Source of the DNA: Desulfobacterales bacterium
GTDB taxonomy: Bacteria; Desulfobacterota; Desulfobacteria; Desulfobacterales; Desulfosalsimonadaceae
NCBI GenBank assembly: GCA_007127175.1
Contig: SKZX01000035.1
Coordinates: 1-6,669 of the forward strand
DNA: 6,669 nucleotides
Reading direction: 5' to 3'
Shown: in pieces, positions 1 to 5,980 of the stretch
Layout of the letters: each line of letters starts with the position of its first letter
Numbering within the stretch: position 1 is the first letter of the stretch
Program-made: the position numbers and the translations under genes
The notes under the pieces: generated by a model
The model's database searches: none
Told to the model about the DNA's origin: nothing
What the model saw: the letters and a program-made list of their open reading frames with translations, nothing else

Positions 1-349
1 CGTCGATTTTGGCGGCAAGGATATCGACATCGCAGGGTTTGGCGAGGTAATCAAAAGCGCCTTCCTCCAGGGCGACTGTGGCGGAAGGCTTCCGGCCGTG
101 GCCGGTCAGCATGATGACCGGCATGTCCGGTTTCATGGCCTTGATTTCCCGAAGCACCTGGTGACCGTCCATCCCCGGCATTTTCACATCCAGCACCACC
201 ACATCCGGGTGCTCACCCATTTTTTTCAAGGCTTCTTCGCCATTGGCGGCCATGACGGTGTCAAAGCCTTTTTTCCTCAGGATTTTTTCTGTTGTTTCCC
301 GGAACCGGTCCTCGTCGTCAACCATCAACACTTTGATTTTTTCACTCAT
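1..349 (-). CDS. Response regulator receiver protein, partial (C-terminus beyond the window)
   Basis: The first 116 residues of a CheY-like receiver are present and the frame is still open at the window edge. They begin MSEKIKVLMVDDEDRF. The acidic pair is D11/D12, the phospho-acceptor is D54 (in VVLDVKMPGMDG), the switch residue is T82 (in IMLTGHG) and the conserved lysine is K104 (in YLAKP), so all catalytic positions are intact. The start is supported by a GGGAGG Shine-Dalgarno about 7 nt upstream. The gene lies 90 nt downstream of the Yip1-like gene on the same strand and closely resembles the complete receiver encoded at 4970-5461. Whether it ends as a stand-alone receiver or continues into an AAA+ or DNA-binding output domain cannot be seen. 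The 'YLAKPCDVDILAAKID' style is, to my knowledge, common in short single-domain receivers of sulfate reducers, which favours a stand-alone protein (inference). Confidence 0.93.
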   Translation of the reverse strand, partial: MSEKIKVLMVDDEDRFRETTEKILRKKGFDTVMAANGEEALKKMGEHPDVVVLDVKMPGMDGHQVLREIKAMKPDMPVIMLTGHGRKPSATVALEEGAFDYLAKPCDVDILAAKID

Positions 350-365
350 TTTATTTCCTCCCTTT

Positions 366-384
366 CCACCTGACTGCCAGGTGG
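366..384 (-). promoter_or_regulatory. Small hairpin directly upstream of the response-regulator ribosome binding site
   Basis: A perfect 7-bp inverted repeat, CCACCTG / CAGGTGG, encloses a 5-nt loop. It sits about 4 nt before the GGGAGG Shine-Dalgarno of the partial response regulator, inside the 90-nt gap after the Yip1-like gene. There is no T-run after it, so it is not a typical intrinsic terminator. It could be an mRNA processing or stability element that sets expression of the regulator apart from the transport genes, a protein-binding operator, or chance. Function is unproven. Confidence 0.4.
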
Positions 385-439
385 GGAATGAAAAGATTGC
401 ATTGCTTTGTTTGCCAGGGGTTGCTGCCGCAATCCGTCA

Positions 440-970
440 TCAGGCCAACCCGGTCAATGCCTTTGTCATGTAAAGCGCCAGAAAAAGCAGGGCTATGGTC
501 GCCAGAAGCGTACCAATCGTCCTGGCTATACTGATCCTGCCGGTTTTTACAAGGCCCGCACCGATCAGGTAATATTTGAAAATTTCAGCAAAGGGCGCCA
601 TTCCCGGGATCCATGCAAACAGCAGCGTTACACCGGCATATGCCACTATCTGAAAAGTCCTGGCATAATCCATTGTTTTCGTTCCGCTGGCGTAAAGCAC
701 CATGTACAGTCCTGTCGCCGTGACCACAGGGATGAACAGGGCGTTGAGCAGAAACATGAAAAAGTAGAGCAGGTGGTTTTCATGAGCGAAAACCGTGGCG
801 GCTATGCTGTATATGCCTGCGCAGATGCACAGAAACCGGACCGCGTCCCCCGCGGATTTACGTTCCGGCAGGGTTTGAAAAAAATCTTTGGGCTGAAGCA
901 GGATATTCATCATATCCCTGTAAAAAGCCGCTCCTGCTGAACGATATGCTGCTGTATCAATGGCGGGCAT
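440..970 (-). CDS. Yip1-like five-span inner-membrane protein
   Basis: This 176-residue protein begins with a cytoplasmic stretch (residues 1-43) containing 'YRDMMNILLQPKDFFQTLPERKS', the type of entry found in bacterial Yip1-domain proteins. About five hydrophobic segments follow, at roughly 44-62, 68-93, 104-121, 125-142 and 148-170. No catalytic motif is visible. Bacterial Yip1 proteins have no settled biochemical role. The start has a strong AAGGAGG Shine-Dalgarno, and the gene begins 18 nt after the stop of the DASS permease, so the two are almost certainly co-transcribed. That placement suggests an accessory role for the permease, such as assembly, stability or modulation (inference). 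An internal start at M20/M21 is possible but has a poorer ribosome binding site. The family call rests on topology and the N-terminal pattern and not on a hallmark residue. Confidence 0.75.
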   Translation of the reverse strand: MPAIDTAAYRSAGAAFYRDMMNILLQPKDFFQTLPERKSAGDAVRFLCICAGIYSIAATVFAHENHLLYFFMFLLNALFIPVVTATGLYMVLYASGTKTMDYARTFQIVAYAGVTLLFAWIPGMAPFAEIFKYYLIGAGLVKTGRISIARTIGTLLATIALLFLALYMTKALTGLA

Positions 971-988
971 GGTTTCCTCCTTCTGAAT

Positions 989-2848
989 TTAGAATACACT
1001 CGGCAGATCGGGCCAACCCATCCATCTCCAGTAGGTTGCCGCCATGAGCAGCAAGCCGGCCATGTTGGTAAACCACAGGATGACACCCACGCGGAGATAG
1101 TCTTTGGCGTGGAGGTAGCCGCTGGCATACACGATGGCATTGGGCGGTGTTCCGATAACAAGGATGTATGCAAAAGACGATGCAATCGATGTGCCCATGG
1201 CCATGAAAGGAATCATTGCAGTGCCCGGGTGGGCGATGCCCGCCATGGCGAGGTTGACCGGGCCGACAGCGGCGCATGCGGGACCGTCGGCCATGAGTTG
1301 GGTCATGAACCCGACGACGACCTGGCCTGACAGTAAAAGCCCGAGGCCTTCGCTCATCCCCAGGGGTGCTGTCAGCTTCATGAGCGACAGGGCAATCCAG
1401 TAGGCGCCGCCCGTGTCGACCAACACCCGGCCGAAAATGATGGCCCCGGCATACAGCCAGACCACGCCCCAGTCGACTTTCTGGTGGTAGTCGCGCCAGT
1501 TGACCAGTCCTGCCAGAATATAGGCGACCCCCCCCATGACGGCCACGGTGCCGATGCCCAGACGGACGCCGATGAGATCCTGAATGATATTGCTCTCCGT
1601 GACCCACCCGATGAATGTGACGACAAAGATGGCGCAGGCAATGATCTGGGGCCGGGTCCACCCGCCGCCGGCTTTGGCGACTTCCGCCTTGACCACGGAA
1701 AGGGCCATTCCCATGTCCCTGACTTCGGGTTTGAACCGCCAGTTGATGACGATCCATGTGATGGGCATTAAAAACAGCAGAAACGGGGCGCAGTAGAGAA
1801 CCCACTGGAAGAACTCGATCTGAATATTGAACATTTCCTCGGTGTACTGCATCATGATGATGTTGCGCGCCGCGCCGGAAGGCGCCAGGGACCCGCCGAG
1901 GTTGGCTGCCATGGCGATGGTGATCATCATCATCTTGGCCAGCTCGGGGTCATCCTTTCCGGTGGCGCTCACCGTCGTGGTATACAAAAGGATGCCAATG
2001 GGCAGAAACATGGCCGCAAGGGCATGGTCCGACATGAACATGGTGAGCGGTGAGATGATCAGGATGATGATCAGGGAGATCCAGCGCATATCCGCGTTTT
2101 TGACCCGTCCGAACATGGCCATGGCGATCTGCCGGTCCACCCCGGTTTTAACAAAGGCCGTGGCAAACATAAGGCTTCCCATGATGAACCACGTGGCATC
2201 GGACCAGTACAGCATGGACACGTTCTGCCGGGTGACGACCCCGGTCAGTATGGAGATGATGCCGATGCAGAAGGCGACCATGGGCAGGGGCATGGCCTCG
2301 GTGACAAAACAGAGCACCACAAACACGACGATACCGACCCCGACCTTCACATGGAAGGCCGCCCTGTCCGCTTTCTTTTGTTCCTCAGGGGTCAGGTCGG
2401 CATAGGTCAGCTTCCGGGTTTGAAGCTCGTGGCCGGCCTGGAGCAGGGCGATGAACTCCTCCGCGGGGATCTGTTTTGCGTAATTTCTGACTTTTTCAAG
2501 ATGATCGGGGTGGGTGGGGATGCCCTGGTTTTCGACCCAGCGCTCGCCGCGGGCCAGAAACGCCCTGTAGCTGAAGGAGGACATCTGCACGCTGGCGTTC
2601 ATCATCCGGACCATCTGGATTTCCCATTGTTCCAGTTCAGTTGTGGGCTTCCCGAACAATTCCTTTGAAAAATGCTCCTGGATGTATTTGGGCCCCATGG
2701 AATACTCCACCCCCACATCCATCATGCTTTTGGGAACGGGCATCAGGAGGATCAGGATCAACAGGCCCAATGGGAACGCAAACATCTTCCAGTTGATGTA
2801 CTTGTCATAACCGGAAGGCTTTTCTTTGGCTTTTTCGGCATAAGTCAT
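989..2848 (-). CDS. Divergent DASS/SLC13-family anion permease with large N-terminal insert
   Basis: A 619-residue secondary transporter of the divalent anion:Na+ symporter (SLC13) family, expected in the inner membrane. A lysine-rich N-terminus precedes span 1 (about 22-39). A hydrophilic insert of about 125 residues (41-165) follows, then the usual repeat-1 spans, a charged central linker (371-402) and repeat 2. Family signatures visible are the repeat-1 hairpin (SPLTMFMSDHALAAMFLPIG, about 266-285), 'GGSLAPSGAARN' (318-329), and in repeat 2 'GFMTQLMADGPACAA' (513-527) and an intact 'GTPPN' (566-570). Both SNT signatures, which help form the sodium and substrate sites in characterised members such as VcINDY, are altered: S273-D274-H275 and A520-D521-G522. 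DASS proteins move dicarboxylates, citrate or sulfate. The substrate and coupling ion here are not predictable. The start has an AAGGAG site about 10 nt upstream. The 44-residue membrane protein gene lies upstream and the Yip1-like gene downstream, likely forming one transcript. Confidence 0.9.
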   Translation of the reverse strand: MTYAEKAKEKPSGYDKYINWKMFAFPLGLLILILLMPVPKSMMDVGVEYSMGPKYIQEHFSKELFGKPTTELEQWEIQMVRMMNASVQMSSFSYRAFLARGERWVENQGIPTHPDHLEKVRNYAKQIPAEEFIALLQAGHELQTRKLTYADLTPEEQKKADRAAFHVKVGVGIVVFVVLCFVTEAMPLPMVAFCIGIISILTGVVTRQNVSMLYWSDATWFIMGSLMFATAFVKTGVDRQIAMAMFGRVKNADMRWISLIIILIISPLTMFMSDHALAAMFLPIGILLYTTTVSATGKDDPELAKMMMITIAMAANLGGSLAPSGAARNIIMMQYTEEMFNIQIEFFQWVLYCAPFLLFLMPITWIVINWRFKPEVRDMGMALSVVKAEVAKAGGGWTRPQIIACAIFVVTFIGWVTESNIIQDLIGVRLGIGTVAVMGGVAYILAGLVNWRDYHQKVDWGVVWLYAGAIIFGRVLVDTGGAYWIALSLMKLTAPLGMSEGLGLLLSGQVVVGFMTQLMADGPACAAVGPVNLAMAGIAHPGTAMIPFMAMGTSIASSFAYILVIGTPPNAIVYASGYLHAKDYLRVGVILWFTNMAGLLLMAATYWRWMGWPDLPSVF

Positions 2849-2929
2849 TGTTTTTTTTCTCCTTTTTTCTTTCTCCTCGTCAAAAATTGTCCATATTTTT
2901 CCGATTCTTCATAATTTATTGAATTTCGT

Positions 2930-2955
2930 AGGGTTAACCCCTTTCAGGGGGGGGT
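2930..2955. other. GGGTTAACCC palindrome next to an eight-G tract in the permease leader
   Basis: In the 132-nt gap between the 44-codon gene and the permease lies a perfect 10-bp palindrome, GGGTTAACCC (2931-2940). It is followed by CTTTCA and an uninterrupted run of eight G (2947-2954). CCCC (2938-2941) can also pair with part of the G-run around a 5-nt loop, making a short alternative hairpin. On the minus strand no T-run follows, so termination is unlikely. It may be an operator or an RNA fold in the permease leader. The rest of the gap is AT-rich with no clear promoter. Confidence 0.4.
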
Positions 2956-2980
2956 CTTTTCAGAACAGGCGCAGCAACGG

Positions 2981-3115
2981 TTAAAGAAAGCGGCTTGCCA
3001 GATAAACCAGGATGAATACGACCGCAGCATAGAAGTAGAACATCCGTTCTTTTTCCGCAGGAATGCGGGTTACCCCGTCTTTTACGTTCAGCAGCCTTTT
3101 GATTTTTTCAGCCAT
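2981..3115 (-). CDS. 44-residue single-span membrane protein, putative accessory subunit of the DASS permease
   Basis: A short frame encodes MAEKIKRLLNVKDGVTRIPA followed by EKERMFYFYAAVVFILVYLASRFL and a TAA stop. Residues 1-24 are charged (K, E, R, D). Residues 25-43 form one aromatic-rich hydrophobic span, ending in a short S-R-F-L tail, with the N-terminus probably cytoplasmic by the positive-inside rule. The start is preceded by a strong AAGGGGGA Shine-Dalgarno about 5 nt away, which with the clean amphiphilic layout argues for a real gene. It lies 136 nt after the kinase and 132 nt before the permease on the same strand. No family is recognised. Small single-span proteins encoded before secondary transporters can be regulatory or stabilising subunits, so that role is the likeliest here (inference). 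It is below usual gene-calling length limits. Confidence 0.75.
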   Translation of the reverse strand: MAEKIKRLLNVKDGVTRIPAEKERMFYFYAAVVFILVYLASRFL

Positions 3116-3251
3116 TTTTATCCCCCTTTGTTTTTAAAAGTTTCGCACGGCGTGTGTTTTTGCGGTTTTTAATGATGATGAAGCCATGAAATCCTTTTCA
3201 GAAAGCTTTGTAAAAGCTCAAGATCAAGGCGCGAGAGCAATTATGAATCAT

Positions 3252-4973
3252 TTATGCTGTCGCCGCCGGCAGCCGGACGGTAAACGTGGTCCCCCGTCCC
3301 ACCTGGCTGGACACGTCCATTTTTCCACCAAGGCCCTCCACGATGCCGAAGCAGACTGAAAGCCCGAGCCCCGTGCCTTTTCCGGGCGGTTTGGTTGTAA
3401 AAAACGGGGAAAAGATTTTTTCCATACTTTCAGGGCTGATGCCCGTGCCGTTGTCCTGAACGGCGATATCAACCCATTTGTCGCCGGCCGCTTTTGCTGA
3501 AATGCTCAGTTTGCCGCCGTGTGATCCGTGCCGGTCCACGATGGTGTCGATGGCATTGTTGAACAGGTTGATCAGCACCTGCTGCAACTGCCCTTTGTCT
3601 CCCCGGACCATCGGCGTTTCTTCATCGATCAGCTGCTTTACGGATATGCCGTGTACCGACGCCTTGTTGGATATGGTGCCGGCGATTTCCGGTATAAAGT
3701 CTTTCAGTTCGATATCCTCGATCTGGGGCTCCGTGTGGCGGCCGAACTTCAAGATCGCCTGGGTGATGCCGGAACACCTTTCGATCTGGACGATCATCTG
3801 GTGCATGGAATCTTCCAATTCCTCAATGGACTGGTCATTGGTGATCTCTTTTTTTTCTTTCATTTCCGTCAGGATGAAATCCATCAGGGCCTGTTCGCTT
3901 CTGATAATCTGGAGGGGGTTGTTTATTTCGTGTGCAAAACCTGCTGCCATTTGCCCCAGCTCTGCAAGCCGTGTGGCGTGGATCAATTGGTTCTCCAGGT
4001 GTGCTTTTTCCCCGGATACATCCTTGATGCGCTGCAGCAGCCGCCCGGTCTGGTTAAACGCGACCAGGACGATGGTCGCGGAGCCGATGGCGGCAATGGA
4101 AATGATCATGTACATGACTGCGCGCAGGCCGCTGAAAGCGTCCCGTTTTTCCTGGCGCGCCACCAGAAGCCACGGCTTCTCCTTGAGCCATACCGTGGCA
4201 ACCAGGTAGTCATCATGGACAGGCGTTGAAAGCCCTCCGAACCATCCATAATCGCGAAGGCTGGTGTAGGTTGCAATGCCGTCGTGGTGTTTGAGGTATT
4301 TCAAGCGGGAAGGGTCCGTTTCCAATAGGTTTCCGCCGGTCCGGGGCTGTGTCTGGAAGACGCCGTCCCTGTTGATGATGTAGGCCTCACCGGTATCGCC
4401 GATCCGGATGCGCCCCACCATGGTGTTGAAGATATGGGTATCGATGGTCGCCCGGAGAACCCAGGTTCGGCTGTTTTCTGTTTTTTTGACGGCGATGATG
4501 AAATGGGGGTAGTCCCTGAACCCCAGAAAAACATCGCTGATGTGAACCCCGGTTTCCATGACTTCCTTGAACCACGGCTCTTTTTTGTAAACCTTGCCTT
4601 CGAGCTGGTATGGCCCGTGATAGGCCACATGAAGGCCGTCTTCATCGAAGACGCCAAGATCCACGAACGCGTTGGAAATGGTCCGGAGGTTGTGGTAGAC
4701 GAATTCGATGCTGCGGGATGTGTTCAGATCCTCAAAAGCGTGCGTGTTAATGATGAATTCCAGGTTGGTGCGCCGCTCGCGAAGGAAGGTGTCAATCATT
4801 TGCCGGTGGTCTTCCACGATCCGCTGCATGGATTCGACGGTCCGGTTTTCAATGGCGATTTTCGAATAGAAATAGCCAATGAAGATGACCAATATAAAAG
4901 GTATGATAGGGATCAGGATCATGCTTGAAAGAATGGTCCTGCGCATGATGTTGTCGGCGCTTTCCGGTTTCAT
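3252..4973 (-). CDS. Membrane sensor histidine kinase with dCache-type extracytoplasmic domain
   Basis: A 573-residue two-component kinase. Span 1 is at about 13-36. An extracytoplasmic domain of about 245 residues (37-282) has double-Cache features, including 'EPWFKEVMETG' (132-142) and 'IGDTGEAYIINRDG' (191-204). Span 2 is at about 284-305. There is no obvious HAMP domain. A short coiled linker (308-335) leads straight to the H-box 'MAAGFAHEINNPLQ' with phospho-accepting H348. The ATPase domain shows the N-box around N473 (LINLFNNAID), the G1 box DNGTGIS (507-513), the F-box FSPFFTTKPPG (521-531) and the G2 box GKGTGLGLS (531-539), so it should be catalytically competent. The start overlaps the upstream receiver gene by ATGA, which argues for translational coupling and a cognate pair. 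dCache domains bind small solutes such as carboxylates or amino acids. The ligand is unknown, but the transport genes just downstream make a transported anion plausible (inference). Confidence 0.95.
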   Translation of the reverse strand: MKPESADNIMRRTILSSMILIPIIPFILVIFIGYFYSKIAIENRTVESMQRIVEDHRQMIDTFLRERRTNLEFIINTHAFEDLNTSRSIEFVYHNLRTISNAFVDLGVFDEDGLHVAYHGPYQLEGKVYKKEPWFKEVMETGVHISDVFLGFRDYPHFIIAVKKTENSRTWVLRATIDTHIFNTMVGRIRIGDTGEAYIINRDGVFQTQPRTGGNLLETDPSRLKYLKHHDGIATYTSLRDYGWFGGLSTPVHDDYLVATVWLKEKPWLLVARQEKRDAFSGLRAVMYMIISIAAIGSATIVLVAFNQTGRLLQRIKDVSGEKAHLENQLIHATRLAELGQMAAGFAHEINNPLQIIRSEQALMDFILTEMKEKKEITNDQSIEELEDSMHQMIVQIERCSGITQAILKFGRHTEPQIEDIELKDFIPEIAGTISNKASVHGISVKQLIDEETPMVRGDKGQLQQVLINLFNNAIDTIVDRHGSHGGKLSISAKAAGDKWVDIAVQDNGTGISPESMEKIFSPFFTTKPPGKGTGLGLSVCFGIVEGLGGKMDVSSQVGRGTTFTVRLPAATA

Positions 4974-5461
4974 TGTTTCTTCCCGCTGTTTGCTGTGTTG
5001 GTAATGGTTTCTTCCGGGCCAGCCGGGTCGGAAGATTGGGTCGAAAGTCCTGCTTCAGCCGCTTTGAGGGCCTTTGCAGCGCGGATTTTTTCTTCCAGCA
5101 CCATCCGCCGGGCCATCGCCGCTTCCACTTTTTCAATCAACTCAGGTATGCTTACCGGTTTGACGAGAAAATCGGCGGCCCCCCGTAACAACGCATCAAC
5201 AGCGTATTCTGCCGTTCCGTGGCCGGTGAGCATGATGACCTCGGTCATGGGCTGCTCGCGCTTTATCCGCCTGAGGGTTTCCATGCCGCCGATGCCCGGC
5301 ATTTTGACATCCAGGATCACGACATCGATTGCCTTCTCCCCCAGTATTTCAAGGCATTTTTCCCCGCTGGGCGCGGTTTCCACATCGTAGCCTTTCCGGT
5401 TCAACAGTTTTTGCGTTGAATGCAAAAACCGTTCTTCATCGTCGACGATCAATAATTTCAT
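4970..5461 (-). CDS. Stand-alone receiver response regulator, partner of the adjacent kinase
   Basis: A 163-residue protein with an intact CheY-like receiver at about 1-120. Acidic pocket residues are D7 and D8, the phospho-acceptor is D51 (VVILDVKMPGIGG), the switch is T79 (IMLTGHG) and the lysine is K101 (FLVKP). The remainder (about 121-163) starts as an Ala/Lys/Glu-rich helix and ends in a polar, probably disordered tail. It has no helix-turn-helix, AAA+ or enzymatic domain, so its output must be by protein contact or phosphotransfer. Its stop codon overlaps the kinase start (ATGA), which indicates a cotranslated pair. The ribosome binding site is weak (GGGATG, about 7 nt before ATG). A sigma-54-like promoter lies about 80 nt upstream. 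It is the first gene after the 519-nt non-coding stretch and is paralogous to the partial receiver at the left edge. Confidence 0.94.
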   Translation of the reverse strand: MKLLIVDDEERFLHSTQKLLNRKGYDVETAPSGEKCLEILGEKAIDVVILDVKMPGIGGMETLRRIKREQPMTEVIMLTGHGTAEYAVDALLRGAADFLVKPVSIPELIEKVEAAMARRMVLEEKIRAAKALKAAEAGLSTQSSDPAGPEETITNTANSGKKQ

Positions 5462-5540
5462 CTTTATTCATCCCGGCTTATCGTTGGTTTGTTTTGAGCA
5501 TGGCCGCAAGCCCGCAAAAAACGCGCATAACCTGTTTTAT

Positions 5541-5555
5541 TCAAAGGGTGTGCCA
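5541..5555 (-). promoter_or_regulatory. Sigma-54-like (-24/-12) promoter of the regulator-kinase operon
   Basis: On the minus strand the sequence reads TGGCACACCCTTTGA. The -24 element TGGCAC is a perfect match, and the -12 element is TTGA in place of the consensus TTGC, with the exact GG-N10 spacing kept. The predicted start of transcription is near 5530, giving a leader of about 70 nt before the regulator's ATG. Sigma-54 promoters need an activator bound upstream, which fits the clustered TGTCA/TGACA sites farther up. The mismatch at the normally invariant GC of the -12 box lowers certainty. Confidence 0.5.
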
Positions 5556-5784
5556 CACTTTTACATGGCCGGTAATTGCTGGGATAGCGGCTGGCTAGGG
5601 GGGTGATACGGTCTAATGGAGCGCTACCACAGCCTCAAGGGTGCGCCGATTGTCTCCTGCAAGAAGACAGCGCAGGGACAGCGTTGGAATCCGATATCCG
5701 CAAACTTTATATGAAGCGGTATATAGGGTTATAGTCCGGCTGTTTTGAATGGCGGGGCGTGTGTCACCTTTCAGGAGACAGTCT

Positions 5785-5803
5785 TGTCATTCAGTGCATG
5801 ACA
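5785..5803. promoter_or_regulatory. Candidate activator binding site TGTCAT-N7-ATGACA
   Basis: Perfect 6-bp inverted arms are separated by 7 nt, giving a 19-bp dyad of the size typical for dimeric activators with helix-turn-helix domains. It lies about 230-250 bp upstream of the sigma-54-like promoter, within the usual enhancer range. Related pentamers occur nearby: TGTCA at 5762-5766, and TGACA (5851-5855) and TGTCA (5877-5881) inside the 19-bp inverted repeat. Binding protein unknown. Confidence 0.35.
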
Positions 5804-5844
5804 CTTTGACGATGCAGCAAGATTCCAAGGAGATGGATCGATAT

Positions 5845-5887
5845 GGCTTTTGACACACAAACAATGCCTGTTTGTGTGTCAAAAGCC
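5845..5887. repeat. Perfect 19-bp inverted repeat with 5-nt loop
   Basis: The left arm GGCTTTTGACACACAAACA (5845-5863) and the right arm (5869-5887) are exact reverse complements around the loop ATGCC. A second weaker pairing, CAAGGA (5826-5831) with TCCTTG (5889-5894), can extend the structure. There is no T-run on either side, so it is not a standard intrinsic terminator. Possible roles are an RNA stem protecting the 3' end of the permease transcript, a large operator (the arms carry TTGACA/TGTCAA), or a small mobile palindrome. A perfect stem this long is unlikely by chance. Confidence 0.8.
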
Positions 5888-5916
5888 TTCCTTGCTTGAG
5901 GACAGGTCTCAAATCA

Positions 5917-5956
5917 TTGCAGGCAAAAACACCGGTGACGGTCTTTTTGCCTGCAA
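5917..5956. terminator. Compound hairpin, probable bidirectional terminator after the partial permease
   Basis: A 13-bp perfect outer stem pairs TTGCAGGCAAAAA (5917-5929) with its exact complement (5944-5956). One C-C mismatch separates it from a 4-bp inner stem ACCG/CGGT (5931-5934 with 5939-5942), capped on the plus strand by GTGA, a GNRA-type tetraloop. Read on the minus strand, the inner GC stem is followed by G and TTTTT, the layout of an intrinsic terminator whose A- and T-tracts also pair. It begins 25 nt after the permease stop, which supports termination. The inner stem is short, so efficiency is uncertain. Confidence 0.6.
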
Positions 5957-5980
5957 CATCCATTAATTGAACAGGTGAGT

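Larger units (their letters stand above)
5462..5980. other. 519-nt non-coding regulatory stretch upstream of the regulator-kinase operon
   Basis: No convincing protein or RNA gene is seen on either strand. The stretch contains, from the permease end, a compound hairpin (5917-5956), a perfect 19-bp inverted repeat (5845-5887), a group of TGTCA/TGACA pentamers (5762-5881) and a sigma-54-like promoter (5541-5555) reading toward the regulator. The section 5590-5750 has only short imperfect repeats. As it separates two same-strand units and holds probable terminator and promoter signals, it looks like a genuine transcription-unit boundary. Confidence 0.6.

Noticed and set aside
957..1805. Minus-strand open frame of 282 codons overlapping the permease
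   Set aside because: It is out of frame with the well-supported permease and gives an Arg/Gly/His-rich sequence with no membrane spans.
1827..2405. Long plus-strand open frame of 192 codons, and similar ones at 3478-4229 and 4434-4928
   Set aside because: They are antisense to the permease and kinase genes, whose motifs are clear, and their translations are Met/Arg/His-rich with no domain pattern, as expected for complementary-strand shadows.
3204..3218. 6-bp hairpin AGCTTT/AAAGCT after the kinase gene as a terminator
   Set aside because: AT-rich short stem with no T-run on the minus strand; transcription may well continue into the small membrane protein gene.
5590..5750. Possible structured RNA or riboswitch in the far leader of the regulator operon
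   Set aside because: Only short imperfect repeats (for example ATATCCGC with GCGGTATAT) were found; no known riboswitch core or tRNA fold could be matched, and it lies upstream of the predicted promoter.
5833..5899. Tiny plus-strand frames (6 and 18 codons) after an AAGGAG sequence, resembling a leader peptide
   Set aside because: They run across the 19-bp palindrome, oppose every gene in the window and have no downstream plus-strand gene to regulate; the ribosome-site match is likely chance.
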